DNA of 64,000 bases, from NCBI GenBank assembly GCA_000231825.2, contig JH720320.1:84482-148481 (forward strand), given 5' to 3'. This document shows, in pieces, positions 25,631-37,187 of the stretch. Positions within the stretch are counted from its first letter, which is position 1; the number at the start of each line of letters is the position of its first letter. The position numbers were made by a program, and so were the translations under genes. The stretch comes from Tetrahymena elliotti 4EA (Eukaryota; Ciliophora; Oligohymenophorea; Hymenostomatida; Tetrahymenidae). Below the pieces are notes generated by a model that saw only the letters and a list, made by a program, of their open reading frames with translations, did not search any database and was not told the DNA's origin.

Positions 25631-26272
25631 AGAGCCTAGAACTATTTCTCTATTATTTCTATTAATTATCAGGAACCATACTTGCAGATGTCTATAACAT
25701 TTTCTTATTCTTTTTTACTTTTTTTTTTGCTTCAATAAATTTCTTCAATTAATGATCTTTATTGAATAATTTGTATTTACCTTAATTATTGGACTCCAAG
25801 TGTAGGAGGAAAGGAAATTTTTATGCTAAAAATTTAGAATAAAAATATTATAAAAATAGAGAATTTAAAAAAGTGGTAAAATATGATTGGGAGGGGAGTA
25901 ACGTATATAAAAGATATTTCCAATTATGATTAAAATACTAAGATTGTATTTATATATTAATATTTACTAAAAATTGAAAGAAATTAATTTCAGTGTTAAA
26001 TTTAAATTATTTTCTAGAAAATTAAATTTGATGATTAATCATTCTTAAAAGAGATCTACTTTAATCAAAAATTAATTAATTTACTTTTTTAGTTTCTGAA
26101 ACTAAATATTCATATTCCTAGTTTCTCTACAATAAATACAATTAAAAGGTTTTAAAAATCTGTAAATTTCATATTAGATACCTATATAAAAATGATTAAA
26201 AACTTAATTAGCTTTTAGAAAGGCATTTACTGTTTGAATTAATCTCAAAAAAGTCTTTTTAATAATAATATT
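25631..26272. other. Divergent intergenic region, possible upstream exon of the membrane gene
   Basis: The minus-strand frame of the membrane gene stays open from 25630 up to about 25750 (reading CYRHLQVWFLIINRNNREIV). A GTAAAT donor-like site lies near 25783, with a GC-richer stretch (25785-25815) upstream of it, so an extra 5' exon may exist. No ATG was found there. The rest is AT-rich and should hold promoters for the minus gene and for the Tim44-like gene at 26273. Confidence 0.4.
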
Positions 26273-27424
26273 ATGTATTTATTTGCTAGTAAGAAAAAGG
26301 ACAAGATAGTAAAATTAAATAGGCATGTTGAAACACTAGAAGACTAGCTTTTGAAAAAGAAAAAGGAAGAGTTTTAAAAAGTATAAAAAACAATAGTAGA
26401 AAAGAATAAGAATAATATTAATAGCATTCCATTTGATGAGCTTACTATAAAAATGAAGCAAGAAAATATTGCTCTCCAATAATTATAAAATTAAAAGAAT
26501 CAATAGCCAGAATAAATTACTTAGAAAGAGTAAAAATAAGATAGCAGTAACAACAATTAAATTGAGGGAACCATTATGGATGAATCCCAATTAAAAATTT
26601 TAGTTACAGACAAAGATAAATTTTTAGATTTTGATAGCATTGAATTCCCATGGGATTTTTAAGGAATAAACACTTAACAAAAAGAATCAAATCTTAAAAG
26701 TGCAATAGAGATAACTAAAATTATAAATGAAAAATCAGCAATAACCATTTTTAAATAGTTTTTAAACTGTATAGAAGATTTTGATTATGAACAGCTAGGT
26801 GAATTTGTAGAAAGAAAATTCTTACGTTAACTTACAAAGCGTTTGTAGGCTATGTAATAGGAGAATATAAAAATTAAGTTTGAAAATATTCGTACAAAAG
26901 ATATAAGTGTTGACTTATTTAAGGTTTAAAATATTTTTGCAGTTGGAGTAGAATAGAATCGTCGTAAAAATGATGGTTCCTCTTCTTATGTGATATTTGA
27001 TGATTTCATTTAATAATAGATTCCAGCTAAGCACATAGTTAAAAAAAGAATAGAGCCTAAAGAACTTGCTCGTATTTATGTCCAACTTCATTTAAATTTT
27101 GAAAGTGAGATTTCTCTTTCACTAATAAACAATGAAAAAGGAACATAAAAATAAGATCAAATAGCAAAGTAGTAAACTAAAAAGCAATATCACACAATGA
27201 TTTTAGAGAAATTACTCGTTGAGTGTGATTACAAGAGTATTAGAAACAAGTCCCTTTCTTTAGAAAATGCCACTAACTCAATTGTTTCTCAAAGCAATGT
27301 TAACGACTATATAAATGTGTCTAACTTGAAGAACTTTGCATCAGTAAATAATTTAAAAATTATTGATTTTGATGGCTTTATGAAGGGTAACCCACTCGTT
27401 GTTGATAACTTAGATATCGATTGA
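26273..27424 (+). CDS. Tim44-like domain protein (mitochondrial import or mL45-like)
   Basis: 383 residues, single exon, ATG 26273 to TGA 27422-27424. The N-terminal 130 residues are a charged, Gln-rich coiled region (KHVETLEDQLLKKKKEEF-like). The second half has the layout of a Tim44-like domain: a helical entry (FKQFLNCIEDFDYEQLGEF, then VERKFLRQLTKRLQAMQQEN), then KIKFENIRTKDISVDLFKVQ, and further strands ARIYVQLHLNFESEISLSL. Such domains occur in the import-motor subunit Tim44, in Mba1 and in mitoribosomal protein mL45, all at the matrix side of the inner membrane. Which of these applies cannot be told here, and the N-terminus is not a classical presequence. The family call is moderate; the frame is certain. 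Confidence 0.7.
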
Positions 27425-27988
27425 GTAATTAAAAGCTCAAAAAAGTGAACACAATATAAAAATATTATAAATTATATTAATAAATTAAAATCATTAAACT
27501 TTTTCTACTTACTTATGAAATTTCCTAAAATTAATATTTTATTTATTTTGTCTTTTGTTTCTAAAGATTTAATACCTCAATACAATCCATTTTTTTAAAA
27601 CAAACATAAAAAATTCAATTTAATTTTTTAATTCGATATTACTTTTATTCAAGAAGACCTTTTAATATAATAAAAATTTAATTCAAGAAATGTTAAAATA
27701 ATTTTTAGCTTAAAATTCTATGATTGGTTCTGTGATAGTTTACTAAAATAGAATTGAAGTGAGACAGTTTAAGTAGAAATTAGATTAAAAAAATATGAAT
27801 ATGCTTTAAGTGACCTTTATTTAGAATGTTAAGCAAAAAAAGAGATAAATCAAAATTAGCTTGTTATCATTTTAAACTAAAAATAATAATTAAAATTTCT
27901 TTAATTACTATCAAAAATAAAAAGTCTAAATACCAACCAACAAATATTTATTTCTACTATAATAAGTAATATCAAAAATCCAAGTAAG
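27425..27988. other. Intergenic, AT-rich
   Basis: 560 bases between two plus-strand genes. Short TAA/TAG-rich open stretches occur (for example around 27690-27890) but have no codon bias or start. Nothing else was seen. Confidence 0.5.
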
Positions 27989-30331
27989 ATGAGCAAATAA
28001 GTTAGTGAACAAACAAATTAGAATGAAATTCAATAAAACATAGTTGAAAACATAGAAGATGTTAGCACTAAGCAAAAGTTTACAGTATTTGTAGGAACAT
28101 ATGAAGGAGCTATTTTAGGTATGGTTGGTGATCTAAACAAATTAGAGTTAAAATATGCATTTAAGCCATCAACAGTAATTCAAAAAATTCTAATTAAATA
28201 ATAAATTTATTTTTCATATATTATTACTTATAGAATTCTTTGAAATGCATGGATATCTGTGGAAAGTATTTAGTTGTAGGTGGTTTCGATGAATATATCA
28301 GAGTTTATGATCTTAAAAGATAAAGAGAATGTGGTGTTTTAGAAGCTCATCTTGGTACAATTACTAGTCTTAAGAGCCACTAATCTATTGCCTTCAGTTG
28401 TGCTGAAGATGGTCAAATTATGGCATGGAAGATGAAAGAATTTGGTTTACTTCATAAGTTGAAAGAACATAAATCGGCTGTCCATGATATTGCAATTCAT
28501 GAATCTGGCAAGATTATGGCCTCAATAGGAAAGGATAAACGTCTTATTATTTGGAATCTGATTAATGCTAAGAAAGTATTTTCAATAAATCTTAAATTCA
28601 GTAATTATTTAACTAAAATTCAATTTGATTTCTAAATCTTCTACATTAAATTAGATTTAAAATATACTTTTATTTAAGTTGGATATTCTTTAATTTTAGC
28701 TTTGAAAAGTGTAAATAAGAATTAGTGATATTAAATCAACCAAAAAAAAATAAAAAAATAATTTTGGAATGAAAAGTTGAAATAAAGAGAAGTAGATAGT
28801 TTTAATTTATGAAAATGGCAAATAAGAGATGTAAAGAAGAAGAAAAAATAAATAGAAAAACAAAATAATTAAAATAAAAAAATTTATTGATTAAAATATT
28901 TCTAACATTTTAGATTTGAAAAGAAAAAATAAGAAGTAGTGATTTTAATAACTAAAAACAAATAAAATAATTTTGAAATAAAACTTGAAGTTCAGAGAAA
29001 TAGATAGTTTTAATTTGAAAATAGTATCAAGAGATGATAGAGAAATAAAAAATATTTTAAAAGAATTATTGAAATAAAAGAAAATAATTAAAATAGAAAG
29101 ATTTATTGGTTGATTGATATTTCTATTCAAGTTAATGCATAACAACTACAAAAAAACACTTTTAAGAAAATAAAATAATTAGTATTAATTTTATACTAAA
29201 TATTCTAAAAATTTGTGAATACCACTTAATTTTTAAAAGAACAATATCAAAAAGCTTAAAACCACAATTTAATTTTTTCAAATTCCATAGATCAAAACTA
29301 ATAAAAGATATTACCTGTGGGTAATAAAATGTAATTGATTATATCATAAGATCTAGAATTAAATAAAAATATTAAAACCCTTTTATTTTACTATTTGTTA
29401 ATTTATCTATTTTATTAATAAATCTTCTATAAAAAGATGCCTACAAGATTGAACTCACTCAGAAGAATATTGTTTTGATGTCTGACTTTAGTATACATGT
29501 TATTGACTAAGAGTCTAACTAGGATGTATGTGAACTAAAGTAAGATTTGTAGGTCACTTTGAACGATTTTTGTGTTTATAATGAAGTCTTAGTTATAACT
29601 GGAGGTAGATCTATTATTTTACTAATAAAAATTAAATTAATTATTTTATAAAAGACAATAATGGATACATTTTCATTTATGACATTGAAACTAAGTAATC
29701 AATCTCCTTTAAGGCTCACGACCAAAGAGTAAAGAAATTGTCTGTTTAAAGAATTGATGATATTGACATCATTATTTCTATCAGCACTAATGGTGAAATT
29801 CACATGTTCGACTGTTTGGTTATTTTTAGTGATGTCTATGAAATTTAGGAAAGTCAAGTACTTTAAGACATCAAGCCTATCTACAAAATAAATACCTTAA
29901 ATAGATTAACATCTTTGGCTGTTTATTTGGATGTTGCCAAGGAAAAACCCTCAAAAGAATAAGAAGTTAATGAAGAGGAAGAAAGACTCAAAAAAATTGA
30001 AGAAGAAAAACTTTTGAAGAAAAAGGAATAGGAAAAGAAAAAGAAAAACCAAAAGAAGATCAAGGTCACTATTGAAAAAGAAGATTAAGCTAAAACATAT
30101 GTCATAGATTCTTCAAAGATTGCCAAAAAAATTGAAAAGAAGAAGAAGAAATAACTTAAAAAGTAATAAAAAGCTGCTATGGTTAAAGGTTAACCATAAT
30201 AATAATAACAATAAAAATTCTAATAATAGAAGCAAAAGTAAAACTAATAGAACTAGCAACAAAACAACAAACCTAATAAATAAGATAATAAGGAATAAAA
30301 GAAGCCAAAAAAATCAGTAAGATTCTAATGA
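27989..30331 (+). CDS. PAK1IP1/Mak11-type WD40 protein, four exons
   Basis: PAK1IP1 (yeast Mak11) is a WD40 protein needed for 60S ribosome assembly, acting in the nucleolus; in animals it also binds PAK kinase. The model is 27989-28174, 28234-28600, 29437-29604 and 29655-30331, closing at 465 residues. Visible blades include FVGTYEGAILGMVGDL, CGKYLVVGGFDEYIRVYDL, SIAFSCAEDGQIMAWKM, EHKSAVHDIAIHESGKIMA and IGKDKRLIIWNL. The family-typical SINLKFNAYKIEL crosses the exon 2/3 junction, which supports donor 28601 over an earlier GT at 28576. Residues from about 335 on are a Lys/Glu- then Lys/Gln-rich tail typical of nucleolar proteins. Intron 2 is unusually long (836 nt) and internally duplicated. 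All splice phases agree. Confidence 0.88.
28693..29125 (+). repeat. Tandem duplication inside a WD40-gene intron
   Basis: Two diverged copies of a roughly 214-base unit, about 28693-28905 and 28907-29125. Both begin ATTTTAG then TTTGAAAAG. They share in order AATAAGAA-TAGTGAT, ATAATTTTG-AAT, GTAGATAGTTTTAATTT / ATAGATAGTTTTAATTT, AAAATAATTAAAATA and TTTATTG-TT. Unit boundaries are approximate because of divergence. Each copy starts with an acceptor-like TTTTAG. Confidence 0.75.
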
Positions 30332-30809
30332 GCAATAATAGATAATTGAATAAAAGATTAAATGTATTTTTGTAAATAAAAAATGTGTTCTTAATTTAGA
30401 TTTGTTTATATTAAGTAATTAAAACACTTTTACATATTAATAACAAAACTATTTTCTTTTACTTTCTTCGAAATTCTTATTTTTCAATTTCAATTTTTTG
30501 CTCCAAAAAAAAGAGCAAAAAAGAGTGTAATCAATTAATTGATTGAATGATAACTTACTTCCTTAAGATTATTATTATTATAATTAACTGTATTATTCAA
30601 ATACTAAAGTCCCCATTTTATGGCTTTATGATAACCAACCATAACCAATATTTTTAAAAGTTTTTATTTATACTTAAGTAAAATAGTAACAATGATTTTA
30701 ATACTTATAAAATCATGATTTAAAAATTCCATTTAGATGCTCTTAAAAAATCAATAATAAATTTGTAAAATACATAATATCTTTGTCTTAAAAATAAAAT
30801 AAAATTTCT
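30332..30809. other. Intergenic, AT-rich
   Basis: About 480 bases between the WD40 gene and the first vWA gene, both on the plus strand. No coding frame or repeat was seen beyond A/T runs. Confidence 0.5.
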
Positions 30810-32867
30810 ATGAATAGCTTTATTGAGCAGTCTGAAACAAAGCATAAGTTAGCTGAAGCTACAAATATTGCTTATTCTAAATAGATGATCATAAATGATA
30901 GTTTATCTATAAAATCTTAATTGCTAACTTAGTTCAATTAATATCCTCTTAATGACTAAAAATAATAATAAAATGAGACAGATGCTGTTATTTAATTGGA
31001 ATTTAGTAAAATAATTAAAAACTGCATTCAAAACCAAGAAAATTAATAAGAAAGTGATGTCTAGATAATAAATAAGTACTGTTTTGTAGTTGATAGAAGT
31101 TAATCTATGATATTTGAAAATAAATTATAAAATGTCAAGTAATCCCTTCTAAATTTAATTGAGAAAATAAATCCCAATTCATAGTATGCTTTAATTTCTT
31201 TTGGTTCTAGTTAAAAAATAGTTTTTGACTTTATTTCAGTAACTCAAGAGAATATTGAATAAGTAAAAAGATAGGTAAATAGTATTGTCTCTACTGGAGG
31301 TACAAACATAGTCAAAGCACTTTAAGTTGCTCATAATTTGATTGTTTAAGATTAAGATTTGTAAAATTAGTCTATAAATGGGAAAAAAGTTTTAGTTAGA
31401 TACTCTATTATTTTGTTAACTGATGGTTAAGATTAATTAAAAGAAAAAGCCATCTTTGCTATTAGAGAAAATCTCAAAAATAAAGATATCAGCTATACTA
31501 TAAACTGCTTAGGATTTGGAATAGATCAGGATCCTACTTTGTTGGGAGCTATTGCAAGCTACACAGGAGGAAAATTTTGCTATATTAGACCTGAAGAAAG
31601 TATATTCCCAGTTTTTGAAAATCAGATAAAACTTTAAGAGGAGGTGATAGTTGAGAATGTTGATATTGAAATACAACAAAGCACAAAAACAATTTATGAT
31701 GAGAACAAAAACTCATATAAATTTTAAACATGCATCTAACCATATGAAAATGTTTTTGATGAAAAGCTGAATAGAATTTACTTTAAAAATATAAGAAAGG
31801 GAGATGAAAAAAATATTCTATTGCGCATTAAATATAAGTATCAATTGAAAAATAATGACAAAGACATTTCTGCTAATATAATAAACTAAAATTCTAATAA
31901 AAACGAAGATATTCTACAAAATATATCCCTAAGCTCTTTGGACTAAACTTTTGTTTTGAATAATGAAGATGTTGATGGTTAATGTAAATTAAGGAAATAA
32001 AATGAAGTGAGTCTTATCAAAGAAGAAACAATAAATTTAGAAAAATCTGATGAAGAATCTTAGATCAATAAAAAAACTGGGACTGATTTTATATTATCAG
32101 ATCTTTTAAGTGATTTATCATCCTTCTCTTAAGGATGTTCATAATAAGAATAGTAGAATCAAAATAATTAGGCGGAAAAATATTTTAGTGACAACAGTAA
32201 TGAAATCAGATTAAACTCTAACGAAAAACTTTGTTTAAATAGTTAGATAACACCAATGTAAAAAGAGAAATAAGCTGATCACAAAAATTAATGTCCACCA
32301 GAAAATTTCAAAACCCAATAAAGAAATTAAGATTAATAAAATGAAGTATCTCAAAATAATTCAAGAGATGAAATAGAAGAAGAAAGTATTTAATTTATTA
32401 AATCAGCTGAAACAATTAACAATTATCAACTAAATTTTGGTTAAATTAACATAAATTTTACTTATGAAGGAAACTACTATATTTATAAAATTCCATTAAT
32501 CATCAAATTTGCTACAGATATAAAGCTAAAATAGGTTGAAAATGAAGTATGTGCAATATAAAAATTAAGGATACTTTATTTGAAAGCAACCAAAAAATCT
32601 TAATTGTGTCTTCTAAAAGAGTAGATTGATTCTTCTATAAGTGAATTAACTAACTTAAAAATCTTACTCGAATCAAAACCTCTCTACCAATTTGATATCT
32701 ACTAAGACCTTCTTATCTAAGTCTCTGAAAGCATTTCTAAAATGAACTAACTCAAAGCATCCATGAATAAAGATCAAAAAGAGATATCAAAAAAGAATTG
32801 CATAATCAGCTAAACTGTTAGCATTTGTACTTATTTAAATGAAAGCTCTACTAAGCACTGTTGCTGA
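30810..32867 (+). CDS. von Willebrand A domain protein with intact MIDAS (pair 1)
   Basis: 685 residues, single exon. vWA domains bind a metal ion and protein ligands. The MIDAS is complete: KYCFVVDRSQSM supplies D95-x-S97-x-S99, STGGTN supplies T165, and IILLTDGQD supplies D205. The domain ends with TINCLGFGIDQDPTLLGAIA and TGGKFCYI. After the vWA comes a beta-rich stretch, then a Ser/Asn/Gln-rich linker, a further folded segment (YYIYKIPLIIKFATDIKLK) and a C-terminus ending STKHCC. The layout is that of the intracellular eukaryotic vWA family. No signal peptide or membrane segment is visible. The start is the first ATG in a frame preceded by AT-rich leader. It is followed on the same strand by a diverged relative. 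Confidence 0.88.
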
Positions 32868-33168
32868 GCCAAAAATAATTAGAATTTTTTTATGCTTTTT
32901 TATATATTCTAAGAAGCATTTTAGTTTAAATTATTTTAGTGTTGGGAAATGTATTTGTTTGAATTATACTTTGGATGAGTAATCTCTAGTTAATAGCATT
33001 TTATTCTTTTTAGTAATTTCAACTTTATAAAATTCTTTTTGTTTTTATTTATTAGAAAATATTTTTATATTTTGTAAATTTTTATTAAATGTAAAATATT
33101 CCAAAAGTGTTAATAATTAATTTAATTAAAAAAAATAACTGAGAGAAGAATAAAATTAAAATAGAAAG
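32868..33168. other. Short intergenic spacer
   Basis: 300 bases between the first vWA gene and its diverged partner on the same strand. AT-rich; nothing seen. Confidence 0.6.
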
Positions 33169-34575
33169 ATGATTGATTACTTGTAAACTGAATCAAAAGA
33201 TATTTAGCTCTATGCCCTTTAATAGATGTTCTAGAAAAATTATGAGCACTGCGAAGGAGATGATTTTAATACTTATTTCTCACTCACAAATTTTTCTAAG
33301 TGTAAAGAATAATAAAAATCTTTAAATTTGGATAAGATAATACTTTTTAATCCATACTTTTTTGATAGTAAGCTTTCCTAATAGATAAATATTGTCAAAT
33401 GTATTGAAGCTTTGTAGTAAAAATACTTTAGTAATCCTTAAAATAGATTAGGAGTTCTCTGCCTTTCTTCAAGTGACTAAGATATACAAACATGCTTTGA
33501 AATAGACCTAATTTAATAAATTAAGAAAATTTAACTTGAATAAAAAAACATAGAATTTTCTAATTTCAAAAAAGCAACAAATGTAATTAACCATATTAAA
33601 CATATTTTGTAAATAATTTGTCAAAATTAAAGAGAAGATACAATACTATCTTTAACTTTTATTTCTCCAGACAATTTTGAGTGTTCAGAGCTTTAAAAGG
33701 AATAAATATAATCTCAAATAAATGAAAAGCTTAAAATTAGTGACTTGATTTAAAATAATAAAAAAATAATTCTAAATTGTTTAAGTATTGGAAAATTTGA
33801 TAATTTTCTATTACAATAAATATCTGCAGTATTCCCATAATCCATTTATTACTTTTGTGAAAAATAAAATTTGATAGAAAAATTTAATGATCTTATGTTA
33901 CATATTCAGAATATTTTTATTACAGACATAGAAACAACACTCACATTTAAACATGATTCGAATTTAGTTAATTATGAGGTTCTTTAATATCCTAAAAACT
34001 GGGTAAAGTTGAATGAACATACTTACAAATTTAATTATCCCTTTTATTATGACAGCTAAGAGTTGAATTATCTCTTTAAGTTGAGGATATAATTTAAAGG
34101 ATCTCTTTCAAGTTAGAATATTTAAGAAACTATTGGTTTTAATAGATCCACATTTACCTTTGATAATAAAAAGTATTTTTACGAAAGACCTATTTACATC
34201 AATTTAATCTAATAAAGTCAAGAAACTATGAACACAGATAGAGAGTTAAATAAAAAATGTCAGATTGCCTTCTTAAACCAAAAATTTTTAATCCCTTTGC
34301 TCTAAAAGTTTCTTGATAAAAAATTTGAAAACCTAAAAGAGCTTGAATTAGCACTTGCCAAAACATTTGAATAATTAAACAAAATAGAGGTTACAAACAG
34401 TGCCATTTAATTTTATGGCAATCAAGCAATAACAAAAATAAACTAATTTATGAGCTAAAGTGATGAGAATTAAATAGAATATATTCAATCATTTATTACT
34501 TAAACTTTGTTCATTCTACAAAATGAAATTTATCCAAAAAATATTAACTTTAAATTAAAAGAATAAAAAAACTGA
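33169..34575 (+). CDS. Diverged vWA-family protein without MIDAS (pair 1 partner)
   Basis: 468 residues, single exon from ATG 33169 to TGA 34573-34575. It follows the same order of blocks as the vWA gene just upstream. A first strand (DKIILFNPYFFDSK) sits where D-x-S-x-S should be, so the metal-binding Asp and Ser residues are gone (NPYFF at about residues 61-65). RLGVLCLSSSDQD aligns with the next strand. KKIILNCLSIGKFDNFLLQQ stands for the T-I-N-C-L-G-F-G block, and IYYFCEKQNLIEKFND for the TGG-x-FYYI block. The downstream beta-rich half also corresponds. I infer a paralogue that lost metal binding but not the fold; it is not truncated or frameshifted, so it is probably functional. Confidence 0.75.
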
Positions 34576-35070
34576 TTTTTGTATTTTTCTATATTTTGCA
34601 CATAATAGCAATATTTAGTTCTTTTTCTGATTAATAAATCTCCTTTAATAACTTTTTATTATTTTATTTGGTATTAATTAATATTTCATTTTGCATTAAT
34701 TCATTAAAAAAATAAAAGTTTTTAAAAACACAATCACAATTATTTTATTCATATCAAAAAAGTTTTTTTTCTTTGATTTCTGAATCCTGATTTTTTAGCC
34801 TTTTAATTTTTGAAAATTACTCTGCATATGTATTCTATTTGTATGAAGCCTTTACTAAGGCAGTACCCTAGGGTACTATATATATATATATTTTCCAAAT
34901 TTTATATTTTCCTACAATTTTTTTTAAAAGTAAATTACAAAAAAGTTGATTTGAAATAAGGTTATAAATTTATTTTATTTTCTAAAAAATACTAAGTATC
35001 AAACAGCTAAGGTTTAATAAGTTAAATTGACACTTATGTAGATTCAGTTATTAAAAAATTTGAACATATT
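34576..35070. other. Intergenic with a GC palindrome and AT repeat
   Basis: Contains a perfect 16-bp palindrome at 34862-34877 followed by a TATATA run. The frame of the next gene stays open from 35070 back to about 34921 without an ATG (reading TYVDSVIKKFEHI just before the chosen start), so an upstream exon is possible. Otherwise AT-rich. Confidence 0.45.
34862..34877. repeat. Perfect 16-bp palindrome
   Basis: AGTACCCTAGGGTACT is its own reverse complement and stands out as a G+C island in very AT-rich spacer DNA. It is immediately followed by (TA)n. Seen directly; the role is unknown. Confidence 0.9.
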
Positions 35071-35731
35071 ATGAATGAATTTAGGTTAAACACAAAGGTT
35101 TAATTAATGAATTAAATGTCTACTAAAGTTCAAAACATTTATGATCACCAATCCCTAAAAGAAGAATTGAAGAGGTATTTGGAAGATGAAAAATTATATA
35201 CAAGTTTTATCCAAAATCTAATTCAAAAATAATTTCAAAAAAAGAAGGAGAATACTGAAATCTTTGATAGAGCAATCTAAGAATGCGTATCTGAACAAAA
35301 AAATCTCTTAAACAACCTTGAATACATTTTAGAAAAATCATTCAAGGATATTTAAGAGATAAACTCAAATAAAAATGAATTGAATGCAGAAATGCAAATG
35401 TAAAATTTGAACCTAAATTCCAAATCTGCTCAGTTCAACTAGTATTTACAAAAGAAATAGAAAGAAGAAGAAATAATAAAAAATAAAAATAGATGTAATC
35501 TCTTCAGACACTAGAGATACTGAAAAATATTCATTTAAAGATAAAGTCTAAGGATGGTAGGTTGTTTTTACTAGAAGAAAAGAATATGAAGATTATGATG
35601 TTTATGTTTATGAATATTTTAATCATGACTCCTAAATCTTTACTTTTGTTACTTTTGGAACTTATGTTAATCAAACAGGCCCTAATTACAATCAAATCCA
35701 ATAAGCTAAAAACTTATTCTAATTTATATGA
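35071..35731 (+). CDS. Coiled-coil protein with possible 19-nt intron
   Basis: The function is not recognised. The frame from ATG 35071 gives a helical, Gln/Lys-rich region (KRYLEDEKLYTSFIQNLIQK, then EQKNLLNNLEYILEKSFKDI). It would reach TGA at about 35521 after a nonsense-like tail. The frame one base on, open from about 35411, gives KDKVQGWQVVFTRRKEYEDY and VYVYEYFNHDSQIFTFVTFG, clearly coding, to TGA 35729-35731. Removing GTATTTACAAAAGAAATAG (35442-35460, 19 nt) joins the two exactly and yields 213 residues. A 1-nt indel would do the same. ATGs at 35107 and 35116 are alternative starts, and the frame is also open upstream without an ATG. Confidence is high that both parts are coding and moderate that they are one gene. 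Confidence 0.6.
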
Positions 35732-36408
35732 TAAGGATCTAAATAATTATTAAATGAATGGAATTAATTCAAACAATTATATGAAGTATGATATTAACAA
35801 GTAATCAATAAATCCTCTTGAATTATTTTTCTTTATGCATATTTTATTTTTTTAAAACTTGAAAAATAAATATTTTGTATATTCAAATCATTTTTAATTA
35901 ATTTTATTTTATTAATTATTTTTAAATTTAAGTATGAGGTTATTAATAAAATAAATCTTCATTAAAATGAAGCTACACCACATTAATTATCCCTTTAATT
36001 TAAATTTCATTGAAAGAATAAAAATTTACATTTAATTTTTATTAGAAGAAGTCATTTTGAAGATAATATGGCTTTTTATAAAATAGATTTCAAACTAAAA
36101 ATTTTAAATTTTGAATAACTTTTCTTATTAGGAAGATAAAGTAGATTAAATAAATTTAAGATTTCAGATAAAAGTCAATAATTAATCCTCAACCTTAACA
36201 ATCTTGTAATAATTTTGAAAAGAAGTATTTGCAAATAGGTGTAGAAAAATTAAACTTTAATTAATTTGAAAGAATTAAAATTATTTTTTTTAAAAACCAG
36301 TAAAAATAAAATTTTTTTCATTAAAAAATTAATTAAAATCATAAAATATTTTTAATTCTTTATTCAGATTTAAAAAATGAAGAAGATGAATTTCAATTAA
36401 TCAACGAA
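35732..36408. other. Intergenic upstream of tRNA-Tyr
   Basis: About 680 bases of AT-rich DNA. No gene, repeat or structured element was seen before the tRNA. Confidence 0.5.
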
Positions 36409-36492
36409 CCGAACTTAGCTCAGTTGGAAGAGCATCGGACTGTAAAGTTTGTAGTCATCCGGTGGTCCCCGGTTCGAACCCGGGAGTTCGGA
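36409..36492 (+). tRNA. tRNA-Tyr (GUA) with 11-nt intron
   Basis: The full cloverleaf can be drawn: acceptor CCGAACT pairs with AGTTCGG (7 bp), D arm GCTC/GAGC, anticodon stem TCGGA/TCCGG with one G-T pair, and T arm CCCGG/CCGGG with loop TTCGAAC. The anticodon GTA is at 36442-36444. An 11-nt intron (36446-36456) sits just after position 37, the standard place for nuclear tRNA-Tyr introns. The mature length is 73 nt before CCA addition. The internal promoter boxes are present (TTAGCTCAGTTGG and GGTTCGAACCC). It lies between the two vWA gene pairs. tRNA-Tyr decodes UAY, adjacent to the reassigned UAA/UAG Gln codons of this code. Confidence 0.97.
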
Positions 36493-36500
36493 TTTTTTTT
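36493..36500 (+). terminator. RNA polymerase III terminator
   Basis: A run of eight T directly after the discriminator base of the tRNA, as expected for pol III termination. Confidence 0.9.
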
Positions 36501-37187
36501 AATTAAAAATTCATCATTTAAATGCATCTATTTTTCCTTAATAACTAATATTTGATTCAAGACCTTCTATTTCTTAAATTAAGCTAATAATTCGTCATCT
36601 ACTAATATAGATTATTTATCATAAAATAAAAAGAAATATATTTTTTAAAACTGTTTTATTGGTTCATTTAATTAAAGTAGCACTGGCTATCTTTACATAA
36701 TTTTCAATAAAATCTATAAAAATGATCAGAAAAATCTTGAAAACATGAATTCACATAAAATTTTGAAATATATCTATTCTAAAATCAAGAAGAGACAATT
36801 CAAAAATGTAATTAAACTATTAAAAAAAGCAAGATAAATGGGTCTTAGATATAAAAAGTGCTTATGATTCTGTATTAAGTTTGAACAAAGAACACTTCTT
36901 TTGATAAAATTAAAAAATTGAAAATTAAAATTAAAAGTATTTTTTTTGTAAATATACTTTTAAACATTTAAAATAGGTAGGAGGGAGAAAAATGATCTTT
37001 TTCTTTTTGAAATTACAAAAATCACTTTTGAAATTTAGAATTAGTTTTTTCTTTTATTTTCGAAAGAAAGCTTTGAGATAAAAATTTTTTATTCAAATTG
37101 CCTTAATTTTAAAACCTTGATTTGAAAGTCAAGTCTTTGATAATATAATGATATTTTATACTTTACAAAAGATTTTAATATTGAAAT
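36501..37187. other. Intergenic between tRNA-Tyr and the second vWA gene
   Basis: About 690 bases, AT-rich; no coding frame accepted and nothing distinctive seen. Confidence 0.5.

Noticed and set aside
36409..36492. Suppressor-type tRNA-Gln reading UAA or UAG
   Set aside because: The anticodon is GTA with a position-37 intron, which is tRNA-Tyr. The TAA trinucleotide in the loop is not in the anticodon position.
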